DNA from: Clostridia bacterium
Lineage (GTDB): Bacteria; Bacillota_E; SLMV01; PUMD01
DNA length: 13,706 nt
Assembly: GCA_003562655.1 (NCBI GenBank)
Contig: PWUC01000102.1
Coordinates: 1-13,706 of the forward strand
Direction of reading: 5' to 3'
Shown here: positions 6,754-13,462 of the stretch, piece by piece
How the letters are laid out: the number at the start of each line of letters is the position of its first letter
Position numbering within the stretch: the first letter of the stretch is position 1
The notes under the pieces: generated by a model
The model's input: only the letters and a program-made list of their open reading frames with translations
Databases searched by the model: none
Told to the model about the DNA's origin: nothing
Made by a program: the position numbers and the translations under genes

Positions 6754-7568
6754 ATGGACAGGAGCTCGTCGGAGGTGCAGCGGTACTACGACAGGATGGC
6801 ACAGGATGAATGGGACCGTCTCGAGAGACACCGGCTGGAATTTGAGGGGACGCCAGGATCCTCGAGGAGCATCTGAAGCCCTCATCCCGAGTCCTGGATG
6901 TGGGTGGTGGGCCGGGGCGCTACTCCATCCACCTGGCGGAGAGGGGACACTGTGTGACGCTTCTGGATCTGTCCCGGGCCTGCGTTGACCTGGCGCAGAC
7001 GAAGGCCCGGGAGAGGGGGGTGGATCTGGCGGGATGTCACCAGGGCGATGCCCGCGATCTTTCGGCCTTCACCCCCGGGTCCTTCGATGCGGTGCTGTTG
7101 ATGGGTCCCCTCTACCACCTGCTGCAGGAAGAGGAGCGCCGGGCAGCAGTGCAGGAGGCGGTCCGGGTTCTAACCGGCGGAGGGCTGCTCTTCGCCGCCT
7201 TCATCGGGCGCTATGCTCCCCTGGTGGACATGGCCCGGGCCTATCCACAGAGGATCGGTCACTTCTGGGACCGGATCCGGCGTGTGCTTGAGGACGGGAT
7301 CAACCTGCCCTCAGAAGAAGAGCCGGGCTTCACCTCGGCTCATTTTGCCCATCCCGATGAGATCCGGCCCTTCATGCAGGGCTGCGGGTTGACCACTCTG
7401 CGGGTCTCTGCCGTGGAGGGGATCGGGGCCCCGGTGGCCGCTGGGCTGCAGCGGCTGGAGGAGAGGGACTTCCAGCTGTGGGTGGATCTTCTGTACCGGA
7501 TCGGCACCGATCCCTGTCTCTTTGGGGCTTCAGATCACCTGCTGTATGTGGGGAGGACCGGGCGCTAG
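6754..7568 (+). pseudogene. Class I SAM-dependent methyltransferase, interrupted by a one-base frameshift
   Basis: Two frames together encode one methyltransferase of about 271 residues. Frame one starts at ATG 6754, with GGAGGGG six bases upstream, and reads a typical N-terminus (VQRYYDRMAQDEWDRLERHR, then LEFE) before stopping at TGA 6874-6876. The second frame continues with RILEEHLKPSSRVLDVGGG, the motif I loop PGRYS, the acidic VTLLDLS, GDARDLSAF and the post-motif GSFDAVLLMGPLYHLL to TAG 7566-7568. The crossover must lie between 6846 and 6873; adding one G to the GGGG run at 6846-6849, or slipping back one base there, restores the frame. The second frame alone could start only at GTG 6900, inside motif I, and would lack the first strand. 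The substrate is unknown. A sequencing or assembly error in the G run is as likely as true decay. The downstream part is free of stops and well conserved. Confidence 0.85.
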
Positions 7569-7795
7569 CGCAGCCCCAGGATCCGCATCAGTACCTGCAG
7601 GGTCAGCCAGAGGAGCACGCCGCCGATCATGTAGGAGAGGCCGATCCATCGCGCCCACTCAGACTCCTTCGACAGGCCCCTTGTCTGCATCTGGCGGCGG
7701 TCGACGTAGTACGAGACCAGTCCCGCGCCCAGGACCAGGACCATGACCATCACACTGTATCTTTCGCCCAGCCACTCAACGGCGTCCCTGACCAC
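7565..7795 (-). CDS. CLC_0170-type small membrane protein at the end of the ger operon
   Basis: The 76-residue protein has two membrane helices (about 14-30 and 50-71) joined by a charged loop. VDRRQMQTRGLSKESEWARW followed by IGLSYMIGGVLL resembles the small proteins called CLC_0170 family, which are often found next to germination receptor genes in Clostridia. I start it at GTG 7795, three bases past the gerB stop and ten bases after GGAG. The open frame runs further up to 7879, but that part lies inside gerB and is not protein-like. It is the fourth gene of the ger operon. It may be a receptor accessory protein like the small GerD/2TM subunits known elsewhere, but its function is unproven. 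Its TAG stop overlaps the stop of the convergent methyltransferase gene. Confidence 0.75.
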   Translation of the reverse strand: MVRDAVEWLGERYSVMVMVLVLGAGLVSYYVDRRQMQTRGLSKESEWARWIGLSYMIGGVLLWLTLQVLMRILGLR

Positions 7796-7797
7796 GG

Positions 7798-8910
7798 TCA
7801 GTTCGCTCCGGCTTCTGTCCTCTGCCCACCCAGGCGGCGGAGCCAGGCGACGAGCAGGAGAAGCGACGGGAATATCCACGCGACTACAGTGTGGAGCTGC
7901 CCGTCGAGGATCTCCATTTTCTCTGTGGCGAAGACACTGGCCGGGAGCAGGCTGATGAAGTATATGACCGGCAATAGGGGAAAGGTCACGATGGACGGTT
8001 CACTCAGTTTCAACAGGCGGCAAAGACCCAGGCAGGCCAGGTAGGAGTAGACGACCATGCTGGTGAAGGCGACGGTGATCCAGATGAGAAGAAAGGAGAT
8101 CTCCAGGTGTTCCACAAAGCTCCCGGGGATCACGGCGTACTGGGCCAGCAGGGCGACGGGCCAGGCCAGGTCGATGGCGTGTTCGCCGAAGACGCTGATG
8201 GTGACTGTGAACAGGGACAGTCCGATGGCCAGGGAGAACCCCAACCCGATGGCAGCCGCCTTCACTGCCCTTTGTTGGACAAGCATGAAGGGGAGCAGCA
8301 TCAGGAAGACCTCGATGCCGCGGAGACGAGAGATCCCCTGCTGGACCCCGCTGACCAGTATTGCCCTGGTTCCGGCCCCGAACACGGGCTGCAGATTGGT
8401 CAGGTCCATGTTGGGAACCGAAAGAAGGATGATGGCGCCGACGACCGCGATCATCAGGTAGAATGAGATCTCCAGCGTTCGGGCCAGGGGTTCCACGCCG
8501 TGCCGCACCAGGTAGAGGCTCAGCACCAGGCTCATGATGATTATCATCTCCAACGGGGTCCTCGGGAGAACGAAGAGCTTCATGATGTCGGAGAATACCC
8601 GCAGTATCCGGGCTGAGATGGTGATCCAGAATGCCACGGCAGTCAGCCCGAGCAGGGAACCCGGGATTCTGCCGAGAATTTGCTGGCTGTACTCGATGAA
8701 GGTGGATCCGGCGAAACGCCGCCCCAGCGCTATTATCAGCATCACCATAAGGAGGGCCAGGGCATGGCCGATGATCAGCGAGACCCACCCGTCGGGCCCC
8801 ACCTGTTGACCGAGGATTCTCGGCATCTTGAGGATCTCCGTGGCCGTCATTGCGCTGACCAGGATCACTGCAGTCTGCCACGATGATATCCGGTCGTTGT
8901 CCTTTATCAA
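7798..8910 (-). CDS. gerB: GerB-family spore germination permease (receptor subunit B)
   Basis: The 370-residue protein has about ten membrane helices and belongs to the endospore germination permease family (GerAB/GerKB; APC superfamily). It starts in the family manner, ISSWQTAVILVSAMTATEIL, followed by MPRILGQQVGPDGWVSLIIG. The middle carries GISRLRGIEVFLMLLPF and the end FPLLPVIYFISLLP. In the receptor this subunit binds the germinant, usually an amino acid or sugar, in the inner spore membrane; specificity cannot be read here. The start is TTG at 8910 with GAGGGAG eight bases upstream. It lies 24 bases after gerC and three bases ahead of the CLC_0170-type gene. Length matches the family. 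Confidence 0.95.
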   Translation of the reverse strand: MIKDNDRISSWQTAVILVSAMTATEILKMPRILGQQVGPDGWVSLIIGHALALLMVMLIIALGRRFAGSTFIEYSQQILGRIPGSLLGLTAVAFWITISARILRVFSDIMKLFVLPRTPLEMIIIMSLVLSLYLVRHGVEPLARTLEISFYLMIAVVGAIILLSVPNMDLTNLQPVFGAGTRAILVSGVQQGISRLRGIEVFLMLLPFMLVQQRAVKAAAIGLGFSLAIGLSLFTVTISVFGEHAIDLAWPVALLAQYAVIPGSFVEHLEISFLLIWITVAFTSMVVYSYLACLGLCRLLKLSEPSIVTFPLLPVIYFISLLPASVFATEKMEILDGQLHTVVAWIFPSLLLLVAWLRRLGGQRTEAGAN

Positions 8911-8934
8911 GGCAGATGCTCCCTCTTGACGGGC

Positions 8935-10125
8935 TCACCGGAAGGTCCCGGTTCGCCGTATGTTGGTCTCTGAGTGCACCGAGATGAGGGCTGCGGGGAA
9001 GTGCTCCTCGTCCCAGTCGCCCTCCATCTGCTCCCACGCCTGCGGCAGCTGTTTCCGCACGATGTGATGATAACCCAGGGCGTCCACCCTGAACTCATCC
9101 TGGAGCTTGCGGATAGCCGTGGCTGTGAGTTCGTTCACCTTGTCCTGGACCATCTCCTCCATGCGCCCCAGCAGCTCCTCGTCGAAGGGACGGCCACCCA
9201 GCCGTTCCGTCAGATCGGCTTCTATCCTGATGTTGATCTCAAAGTGGATCCGGTCTCCTTCCAGGCGCGCCCGCACCCGCGTGTTGGACGAGGTCACTGT
9301 CATCGCGACCTCTCCCGTCTCCGAGGCCGGGCTGCCGACATTGAGGTGTGCGGCCCGCACCCGGCCCTGGGCACAGAGACTGCCGAAGGTCTCCATCTCC
9401 CCCAGCCAGCCGACCAGGCGCCAGTTCTTGACGACGGCCGATCCTCCCACTACGACCTCGCCTGCCTCCGGGCGGACCCTGGGCAGGAGCATGTTCCCGC
9501 TGGCGTAGAGCTCCATGACCGCCTCGGCCAGGGTCCTATATTGTACCCGCCCGGTAACGGTGACTATTTCCAGCAGGTTAGCCAGATATATGCCCAGGAG
9601 CTCCTCGATTTCCGGAGCTACCTCCAGCACATCCAGGGCCTCACCCCGGGCTATGATCAGCTTGAGCCGGTGGTTGTTGATCTGCTGGTGGCGGTGGAAG
9701 TAGTCGATGAGGTCTCGCAGTCCCTTCCGGGCGGCCTCTTCCCCGATGACCAGCACCTGGGCCTGTCCGTAAAAGGGCTGTCTCCAGACCCGGGTATCAT
9801 ACTTGTCTGTGATCTGGGCCGGGCTGATCCCGGTGGACGTCAGAATCCAGGCCGGTTTGTCATCGCCGTCCCCTCCAGCCCCGGCCGTCTCCCCGGCAGC
9901 CCCCAGCCTATGCAGTATGGGAACCTCCACGCTCATGCGGTACCGGGGTTCCTCCGCAGCTCCGGGGAGGGGTTCTCCTTCAGATTCTTCGTCATCGCCG
10001 GCGAGGTCGACGCCGATGGCCATGACCATGGCCCTCTCATCGATGTCGCGCATGTCCCAGCAGCCCGAAAACACCAGGAGGCAGAGGACGAGGGCGGAGG
10101 CGCAGGTTGCCAATCTAAGCCTCAT
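8935..10125 (-). CDS. gerC: Ger(x)C-family spore germination lipoprotein (receptor subunit C)
   Basis: The 396-residue protein begins with a lipoprotein signal: a basic MRLRL start, a hydrophobic core and the lipobox VFSGC with the lipidated Cys at residue 22. It continues with WDMRDIDERAMVMAIGVDLA, the signature start of mature Ger(x)C proteins. The rest is soluble and outside the membrane, with the RALRDLIDYFHR-like and late amphipathic helices (LTERLGGRPFDEELLGRMEE) of the family's third domain. An acidic, glycine-rich insert (residues about 45-80, with GAGGDGDD) is unusual and probably a surface loop. ATG 10134 is in frame, but GGGAG touches it; the same site is nine bases from ATG 10125, which I choose. 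The gene overlaps the end of gerA by 11 bases, implying coupling. Confidence 0.95.
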   Translation of the reverse strand: MRLRLATCASALVLCLLVFSGCWDMRDIDERAMVMAIGVDLAGDDEESEGEPLPGAAEEPRYRMSVEVPILHRLGAAGETAGAGGDGDDKPAWILTSTGISPAQITDKYDTRVWRQPFYGQAQVLVIGEEAARKGLRDLIDYFHRHQQINNHRLKLIIARGEALDVLEVAPEIEELLGIYLANLLEIVTVTGRVQYRTLAEAVMELYASGNMLLPRVRPEAGEVVVGGSAVVKNWRLVGWLGEMETFGSLCAQGRVRAAHLNVGSPASETGEVAMTVTSSNTRVRARLEGDRIHFEINIRIEADLTERLGGRPFDEELLGRMEEMVQDKVNELTATAIRKLQDEFRVDALGYHHIVRKQLPQAWEQMEGDWDEEHFPAALISVHSETNIRRTGTFR

Positions 10126-11719
10126 CGGGGGCATCTCCCTTCACGTCCTCGTGGGGTCGATGGGTGAGGCGCTCGGTGTCGCGGGGATGCATGTAGCCGG
10201 GCCTTGTCTTCATGGCCGTCAGGGGAAACCGGATCCATGTGTCCTGCATTTCCCTGACCCGCAGGGGACTGTAGGGGGAGAGCAGGCTCACCCCGAAGCT
10301 CTTCAGGCAGGCCAGGTGGATGAGGATGGCCAGCATGCCCAGGGAAACGCCGAACAGGCCCAGGGTGGCAGCCAGGATCATGAGGCCGAAGCGGAGCATC
10401 CTTATGGTCAGGCTCATGCTGTAGGTGGTGAGCAGGAAGGTGGAGATGGCGGTCAGGGCCACGACGATGACCATGACGGGACTGACGATTCCCGCCCTTA
10501 CCGCCGCCTCTCCGATGATCAGTCCACCGACGATCCCGATGGTGGGGCCCAGGGGCCCCGGCAGCCGGAGGCTGGCCTCCCGCAGGAGCTCGAGGGCGAT
10601 TTCCATCATGAAGGCCTCGGTCACGGCGGGAAAGGGGATCACGGTCCGGGTGGCGGCGATGCTCAGGGCGAGATCCGTCGGCAGCATCTGGGGGTGGTAG
10701 GCCACCATTGCGATATACAGTGCGGGCAGGGTAAGGGCCACGAGCATTCCCAGGACCCGGATCAGTCGCATGAAGGTTCCGCCGATCCAGGACAGGTAGT
10801 AGTCCTCGGGCGTGTGCATCAGCCGGTTGAGGGTGACTGGCGCCAGCAGGACGAAGGGGGAGTTGTCGCTGATGATGGCGAACTGTCCCTCGAGCAGTCC
10901 TGACACCACGTGATCGGGGCGCTCCGACTCCTCGGTGGTGTTGAAAATGGACCACCAGGCATCGGTGATGAAATGCTCGATGTAGCTGCTCTCGGTCACG
11001 GAATCGATGTCGATGGATGCCAGTCTCTTCTGGGCCTCGGCCAGGATCTCGGGATCTATGATGTCGTCGATGTACAAAAGGGCCACGTCCGTCCGGCTGC
11101 GCCGACCCACTCGATCGATTCGGACCTTAAGATGTGGATCCCTGAGGCGGCGCCGGACCAGGCTGATGTTGATCCTTGCCGACTCGGTGAAGGCGTCGTA
11201 GGGTCCCCTTATGACGGCCTGACTCACGGGCTGCTGCACACCGCGGTGCTCCCAGCCCGTCGCATCGACGGTCAGGGCACTCCTGCTTCCATCGATGAAG
11301 AGAAGAGCTATCCCGGCCAGGACCGAGGACAGGGCCTCATCCCACCTGGTGATCTCCTCGATCTCCCCGGCAGTGAGTGCCCGCTTCACCGCCGGCAGCA
11401 CCTGCCGTTCTCTGAATTCCCTGCCCTGAGTTATCTGCCGCACGTCCAGCATGGAGCTCTTCAGCACCTGCTCAAATAGAACTCCGCTGTCGACCATGCC
11501 CTCGATGTAGATGAGGGCGGCCGGGATTTCCGCCTCGGTGCCCACGGAAAATTCGCGCATCACCACATCGTCGGCCCTGTCCAGGGTGTTTCTTATCCGT
11601 TTCAGGTTGGATGCCAGACTGGCAGACAGGAGGTCACCGCCTGTGTCCGTGAGAATCCTCCGGACAATGGGGATTTTCTCTGCTCTTTTTCTGAAGAATT
11701 CCCCGAATATATTCTTCAA
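10115..11719 (-). CDS. gerA: GerA-family spore germination protein (receptor subunit A)
   Basis: The product has a soluble N-terminal half (to about 300) and a C-terminal half with about five membrane helices. Family signatures are all visible (numbering from the TTG): IRGPYDAFTESARINIS near 170-186 with VRRRLRDPHL, ERPDHVVSGLLEGQFAI near 266-282 with DNSPFVLLAP, and PFPAVTEAFMMEIALELLRE near 362-381, followed by GPLGPTIGIVGGLIIGEAAV. GerA subunits form the pore-like core of germination receptors in the inner spore membrane. The frame is open to GTG 11728, which has no ribosome site; TTG 11719 has GAGG eight bases upstream and gives the usual MKNIFGEFF start. A sigma-G-like promoter lies just upstream. 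Order A-C-B differs from the A-B-C of Bacillus gerA. At about 534 residues the length is typical and the gene looks intact. Confidence 0.95.
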   Translation of the reverse strand: MKNIFGEFFRKRAEKIPIVRRILTDTGGDLLSASLASNLKRIRNTLDRADDVVMREFSVGTEAEIPAALIYIEGMVDSGVLFEQVLKSSMLDVRQITQGREFRERQVLPAVKRALTAGEIEEITRWDEALSSVLAGIALLFIDGSRSALTVDATGWEHRGVQQPVSQAVIRGPYDAFTESARINISLVRRRLRDPHLKVRIDRVGRRSRTDVALLYIDDIIDPEILAEAQKRLASIDIDSVTESSYIEHFITDAWWSIFNTTEESERPDHVVSGLLEGQFAIISDNSPFVLLAPVTLNRLMHTPEDYYLSWIGGTFMRLIRVLGMLVALTLPALYIAMVAYHPQMLPTDLALSIAATRTVIPFPAVTEAFMMEIALELLREASLRLPGPLGPTIGIVGGLIIGEAAVRAGIVSPVMVIVVALTAISTFLLTTYSMSLTIRMLRFGLMILAATLGLFGVSLGMLAILIHLACLKSFGVSLLSPYSPLRVREMQDTWIRFPLTAMKTRPGYMHPRDTERLTHRPHEDVKGDAPDEA

Positions 11720-11746
11720 CCTTCGCACCTCGAGGTGATGGCTGGG

Positions 11747-11758
11747 TGTGAATTCACA
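11747..11758. repeat. 12-bp perfect palindrome at the predicted ger start site
   Basis: TGTGAATTCACA is a perfect palindrome. It lies between the candidate -10 element (11761-11767) and the gerA start, over the expected transcription start, where a repressor would block initiation. It could bind a dimeric sporulation regulator; the identity is unknown. Confidence 0.45.
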
Positions 11759-11760
11759 TT

Positions 11761-11790
11761 TGGTATTGGATCAGGGGGTGAAATCTATTC
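11761..11790 (-). promoter_or_regulatory. Candidate sigma-G (forespore) promoter of the ger operon
   Basis: On the minus strand GAATA (11786-11790) fits the sigma-G -35 consensus GHATR exactly. After an 18-base spacer comes AATACCA (11761-11767), matching CATNHTA at five of seven positions with the C and the T deviating. The predicted start is near 11754, about 35 bases before the gerA start codon. Ger operons of Bacillus are known to be sigma-G dependent, so position and class agree. Confidence 0.6.
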
Positions 11791-11815
11791 TGGGATTCAC
11801 AGGGGTGAGGGCCCC

Positions 11816-12157
11816 TCACTGTCGATTTTCCAGGTAGAGGGACAGGGCAAGGGCCACTACGGGACCGCCCACCAGGACTGCACCCAGGGTGAAGAGGAAG
11901 AGCGGACTCGCCATGCGGTCGAAGGGGAAGGGGCCCCCGATGACCCAGGCGTACAGTTCCGGGAACAGGCGCAGGGCCAGGAGGAAGCCCAGGGGCCACA
12001 GGACGAACCCCGCGACCAGGCCCAGAAGGAAGCACTGGCGGCGCTCCCGGCCCCCCTCCAGGAGGAGGCTGTACTGGCCGAAGACCCGGACTGCCGCCAG
12101 GGCGACGGTCATGATGACCGCCGCGGCCGCGATCAGGGTTATGAAGGTCCACTGCAT
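11816..12157 (-). CDS. Small three-helix membrane protein of unknown function
   Basis: The 113-residue protein has three hydrophobic helices (about 3-25, 42-64 and 85-107). Between the first two lies a basic loop (EGGRERRQC) and between the last two a polar loop with GGPFPFDRM. I do not recognise it. The frame reaches GTG 12169, but the ATG at 12157 follows GGTGG by eight bases and begins one base after the stop of the adenylyltransferase-rhodanese gene, so I use the ATG. The near-zero gap indicates one operon with that gene. Its TGA lies inside a 6-7-bp inverted repeat (GTGAGG/CCTCAC, 11805-11819) without a T-tail, so transcription may continue into the ger operon 97 bases downstream. It might be a sporulation or sulfur-related membrane protein, but nothing in the sequence decides this. 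Confidence 0.7.
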   Translation of the reverse strand: MQWTFITLIAAAAVIMTVALAAVRVFGQYSLLLEGGRERRQCFLLGLVAGFVLWPLGFLLALRLFPELYAWVIGGPFPFDRMASPLFLFTLGAVLVGGPVVALALSLYLENRQ

Positions 12158-12158
12158 T

Positions 12159-13370
12159 TCACGTGCCACCCTTCTGTCCGCGCTGGACCGGACCGCCCTC
12201 GTTGAGCCAGCCGAGAATGCCGCCCCCGAGGCTGAAGGCCTCCTCGAAGCCGGCCCCGCGCAGGAGGTAGGCGGCCCGGGCGCTCCGGATCCCCAGCTGG
12301 CAGTACAGGATCACCGGGGCCTCGCCGCTCACGGGCAGATCGGCTCCCTTTTTGACCATGTCCTCCAGGTCCCCCAGGGGCAGGGAGCGGTCTTCGGGTA
12401 TGCGCACCGCCCGTCTCTCCACCTCTTCCCTGACGTCGAGGAGCTGCCATCCGGCCGTCTCCAGCCGGTCGCGGGCCTCGCCCGGAGCCATCTCCCAACA
12501 GCTGCGCCCAGCCAGGAAGGAGGCCGGCAGCTCCTCAGCCTCCCCGGAGGGCAGGGGGACCCCGCAGAAGGTTTCGTAGTCGATGAGTTCCGTTATCGCC
12601 GGGTCATCTCCGCAGACGGGGCAGTGGGGGTTGCGGCTCCAGTCGAAGGTGGAGTACTGGATGTTGAGAGCATCGAAGATGAGCATCCGTCCCCCGAGGG
12701 TCCGGCCCGCTCCCAGGATGATCTTGATTGCCTCCGTTGCCTGGAGGGTTCCCAGGTGTCCCACCAGGGCCCCGATGATTCCCCCCTGGGCACAGCTGGG
12801 GACACTGCCCGGCGGCGGCGGTTCCGGGAAGAGGCAGCGGTAGCAGCCCCCGCCCGGGAGAAAGGTGGCCGCCTGCCCGTGCCACTGCAGTACTGCGGCG
12901 TCGACCAGGGGCCTTTCCAGCATGACACACGCGTCGTTGAGTAGGTAGCGGGTGGGGAAGTTGTCGCAGCCGTTGACCACCAGGTCGTAGCCGGATATCA
13001 GTTCCAGGGCGTTGTCGCCGGTGAGAAAGGTCTCGTGCACCCTGACCTGCACGTCGGGGTTGATCCCCCCGAGACGGTCGCGGGCAGAGAGAGCCTTGGG
13101 TCGGCCCAAATCAGAGCTGTCGTGCAGGATCTGGCGGTGGAGGTTGGAGACATCGACCCGGTCCCCGTAGACAATGCCCACGGTCCCGACCCCCGCCGCG
13201 GCCAGGTAGATGGCGGCCGGCGAGCCCAGCCCCCCGGCACCGACGACGAGGACGCGGGCCCGGGAGAGCTTTCGCTGGCCCTCCATCCCCACCTCATCGA
13301 GGAGAATCTGCCGCGAGTAGCGGTGAAGGTCTTCCTGTGTGAAACCGAAGCCGTCCTCTCTGGTGTCCAA
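12159..13370 (-). CDS. MoeB/ThiF-type adenylyltransferase fused to a rhodanese domain
   Basis: This E1-like enzyme activates the C-terminus of a small sulfur-carrier protein (MoaD or ThiS type) with ATP, and its rhodanese domain can supply the sulfur. Numbered from TTG 13370, the 403-residue protein shows the ATP loop GAGGLGSP (44-51), Asp70, SNLHRQILH (75-83), Lys92 in RPKA and Asp136 in CDNFPTR. The zinc pairs are C176-x2-C179 and C250-x2-C253. Cys193 in SCAQGGIIGALVG is where the family has its acyl-transfer Cys. A rhodanese domain follows (about 293-390), with LLDVREEVE and the active-site loop CQLGIRS (Cys357). The layout is that of MoeZR/MOCS3/Uba4 proteins. Whether it serves molybdopterin, thiamine, cysteine or tRNA thiolation cannot be told; no carrier protein is in view. 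The frame opens at GTG 13388 without a ribosome site, while TTG 13370 has GAGAGGGGG seven bases ahead. Confidence 0.93.
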   Translation of the reverse strand: MDTREDGFGFTQEDLHRYSRQILLDEVGMEGQRKLSRARVLVVGAGGLGSPAAIYLAAAGVGTVGIVYGDRVDVSNLHRQILHDSSDLGRPKALSARDRLGGINPDVQVRVHETFLTGDNALELISGYDLVVNGCDNFPTRYLLNDACVMLERPLVDAAVLQWHGQAATFLPGGGCYRCLFPEPPPPGSVPSCAQGGIIGALVGHLGTLQATEAIKIILGAGRTLGGRMLIFDALNIQYSTFDWSRNPHCPVCGDDPAITELIDYETFCGVPLPSGEAEELPASFLAGRSCWEMAPGEARDRLETAGWQLLDVREEVERRAVRIPEDRSLPLGDLEDMVKKGADLPVSGEAPVILYCQLGIRSARAAYLLRGAGFEEAFSLGGGILGWLNEGGPVQRGQKGGT

Positions 13371-13392
13371 TGGGATGCCCCCTCTCACCTAC

Positions 13393-13420
13393 AGTGTAGC
13401 CGATGTCGCCTCCGTGAGAA
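13393..13420 (-). promoter_or_regulatory. Candidate sigma-A promoter of the adenylyltransferase-rhodanese gene
   Basis: On the minus strand TTCTCA (13415-13420, four of six to TTGACA) and TACACT (13393-13398, four of six to TATAAT) are 16 bases apart, and the -10 lies 22 bases before the TTG start. The match is modest, but it is the only candidate in this short divergent gap. Confidence 0.35.
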
Positions 13421-13429
13421 AACGGGGTG

Positions 13430-13438
13430 TGATATAAT
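13430..13438 (+). promoter_or_regulatory. Extended -10 promoter of the gene at the right edge
   Basis: TGATATAAT is a perfect TATAAT (13433-13438) preceded by the TG of an extended -10 element. It lies 24 bases before the ATG at 13463, with a GGGAGGG ribosome site between. No good -35 is seen, which extended -10 promoters can do without. Confidence 0.65.
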
Positions 13439-13462
13439 TCGGGTCAGTTAGGGAGGGATAAT

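Noticed and set aside
8974..10167. 397-codon plus-strand frame antisense to gerC
   Set aside because: The minus strand has a lipobox and Ger(x)C signature; the plus-strand product is a compositional shadow.
11805..11819. Hairpin GTGAGG/CCTCAC as terminator of the small membrane gene
   Set aside because: It includes the stop codon itself and is not followed by a T-run on the minus strand.
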